Of a stretch of 5,984 nt of DNA, positions 5,313 through 5,984 are shown in pieces. The stretch comes from Burkholderiales bacterium (lineage in GTDB: Bacteria; Pseudomonadota; Gammaproteobacteria; Burkholderiales; Burkholderiaceae_C). Under the pieces are notes generated by a model. The model was not told the origin of the DNA, ran no database searches, and saw only the letters and a list, made by a program, of their open reading frames with translations. Both the position numbers and the translations under genes were made by a program. The stretch covers positions 1 to 5,984 of the forward strand of contig JABMMR010000154.1 of NCBI GenBank assembly GCA_013205525.1, given 5' to 3'. Each line of letters opens with the position of its first letter. Position 1 is the first letter of the stretch.

Positions 5313-5984
5313 TTGCGAACAAAACTGACGCACTTGACCGGCTCTTGCTGGTCAAAACCCAAGTCCTGGTTGCTGGGCGGACTTGGGGCTGCCGCATGTG
5401 TGGCTATGGCCGCCAATAATGACGACTGGATTCAATTTCCGCCCCGCCCGGGTGCGCCCGCGCCAAAAATTCAAAACGACTTACCCAAGCCAGCACCACG
5501 CAGCACAACCAACACCCCGGCCACTGACGACAACTGGATCAAGTTTCCGGCCTTGGCCCCACCTAAGCTGCCTGAAGCAGCCAGTGCGAAAGAGCCCGTG
5601 GCGCCCGCGCCTGCCGTGGCGCAAGAACCAGCTACGCCCGCGCCAAGCCCTGCTGCGGCTGCCCCTCCTGAGCAGGCAGCGCCTAGCCCTGAATTCGTTT
5701 TCAAGGCCTTCAAGTTTGAGGGCAACAAGGTGTATTCCAACCAACGCTTGCAGCAGTTGCTGACAACAGCCGTGCCCCAAGTGCAGGATGTGGTCGATCT
5801 GCAAAAAGCGGCGGATAGCGTCGCCCAGCTTTACCAAAAGGATGGCGTTTTGGCCCGCGTGGACTTGTTACCTCAAGACCTGACCGAAGGCATTGTGGTC
5901 ATCAGCATCACCGAGGGCCGTTTTGCAGGCGCCAAATTGGAAACCCCCAACAGCCCCAAATTGCCTGCCGACTACTTGGTGAAA
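5313..5984 (+). CDS. TpsB/ShlB/FhaC-type outer-membrane transporter, N-terminal part (runs off right edge)
   Basis: 224 codons are visible and the frame is open at the edge. Residues about 1-33 form an unusually long leader (basic start, then SWLLGGLGAAACVAMA) with cleavage near AMA/ANN. Residues about 34-126 are a Pro/Ala-rich linker containing DDWIQFP (37-43) and DDNWIKFP (72-79). Residues about 127-203 match a POTRA domain of two-partner secretion transporters. That block has FVFKAFKFEGNKVYSNQRL, a central LQKAADSVAQLYQKDGVLAR segment, and DLTEGIVVISITEGRFAGAK. In this family POTRA domains in the periplasm bind the exoprotein (TpsA), and a C-terminal 16-strand barrel, beyond the edge here, exports it. 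The TTG start is chosen for its RBS; GTG 5298 or TTG 5334 remain possible. No TpsA partner gene is in the window. It is divergent from the adhesin-E-like gene, with 101 nt between starts. Confidence 0.85.
   Translation, partial: MRTKLTHLTGSCWSKPKSWLLGGLGAAACVAMAANNDDWIQFPPRPGAPAPKIQNDLPKPAPRSTTNTPATDDNWIKFPALAPPKLPEAASAKEPVAPAPAVAQEPATPAPSPAAAAPPEQAAPSPEFVFKAFKFEGNKVYSNQRLQQLLTTAVPQVQDVVDLQKAADSVAQLYQKDGVLARVDLLPQDLTEGIVVISITEGRFAGAKLETPNSPKLPADYLVK

Noticed and set aside
5383..5763. Plus-strand 126-codon frame and minus-strand Gly/Ala-rich frames over the start of the TpsB-like gene
   Set aside because: The POTRA and signal-peptide match lies in another plus-strand frame (from 5313). These frames are by-products of the Pro/Ala-rich linker.

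Overview
The window looks like a chromosomal stretch from a Gram-negative proteobacterium, most likely a betaproteobacterium of the Burkholderiales type. The evidence is the mix of gene families (formate-tetrahydrofolate ligase, a YwrD-like gamma-glutamyltransferase, a surface-adhesin E-like protein, a TpsB-type outer-membrane transporter), the many Sec signal peptides, and the mid-range GC content. The taxonomic call is an inference from content; no rRNA or marker gene is present. There are no tRNAs, rRNAs, CRISPR arrays or complete mobile elements.

Layout. (1) 1-372, minus: the N-terminal 124 codons of formate-tetrahydrofolate ligase (fhs), running off the left edge. (2) 373-543: a divergent intergenic region holding a large perfect inverted repeat (471-492 / 504-525) built on a GGGGTCAGACCCC core, ending just before the ribosome binding site of the next gene. 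(3) 544-981, plus: a small exported PEBP/YbhB-like protein. (4) 1958 down to 998, minus: a two-gene unit. A zinc-ribbon plus group-I truncated haemoglobin fusion comes first. An 8-nt overlap follows, and then a TTG-started ORF that is only the N-terminal core-binding domain of a tyrosine recombinase. (5) 1959-2138: a divergent promoter region. (6) 2139-3138, plus: a two-gene unit of unknown function, one small secreted protein and one protein with two membrane helices and a periplasmic helical domain. (7) about 3206-4822, plus: a complete gamma-glutamyltransferase family enzyme without a signal peptide. (8) 5211 down to 4816, minus: a secreted adhesin-E-like protein whose stop overlaps that of the gamma-glutamyltransferase tail to tail. 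(9) 5313-5984, plus: the start of a TpsB/ShlB/FhaC-type transporter (signal peptide, Pro/Ala-rich linker with a repeated DDxWIxFP motif, POTRA domain), cut by the right edge.

The genes do not form one pathway. The window reads as a set of short transcription units, many for envelope or secreted proteins, around two metabolic genes (fhs and gamma-glutamyltransferase). The most unusual points are the zinc-ribbon globin with His instead of Tyr at helix position B10, its coupling to a catalytic-domain-less recombinase fragment, the long inverted repeat in front of the PEBP gene, and the motif-bearing linker of the TpsB-like protein.
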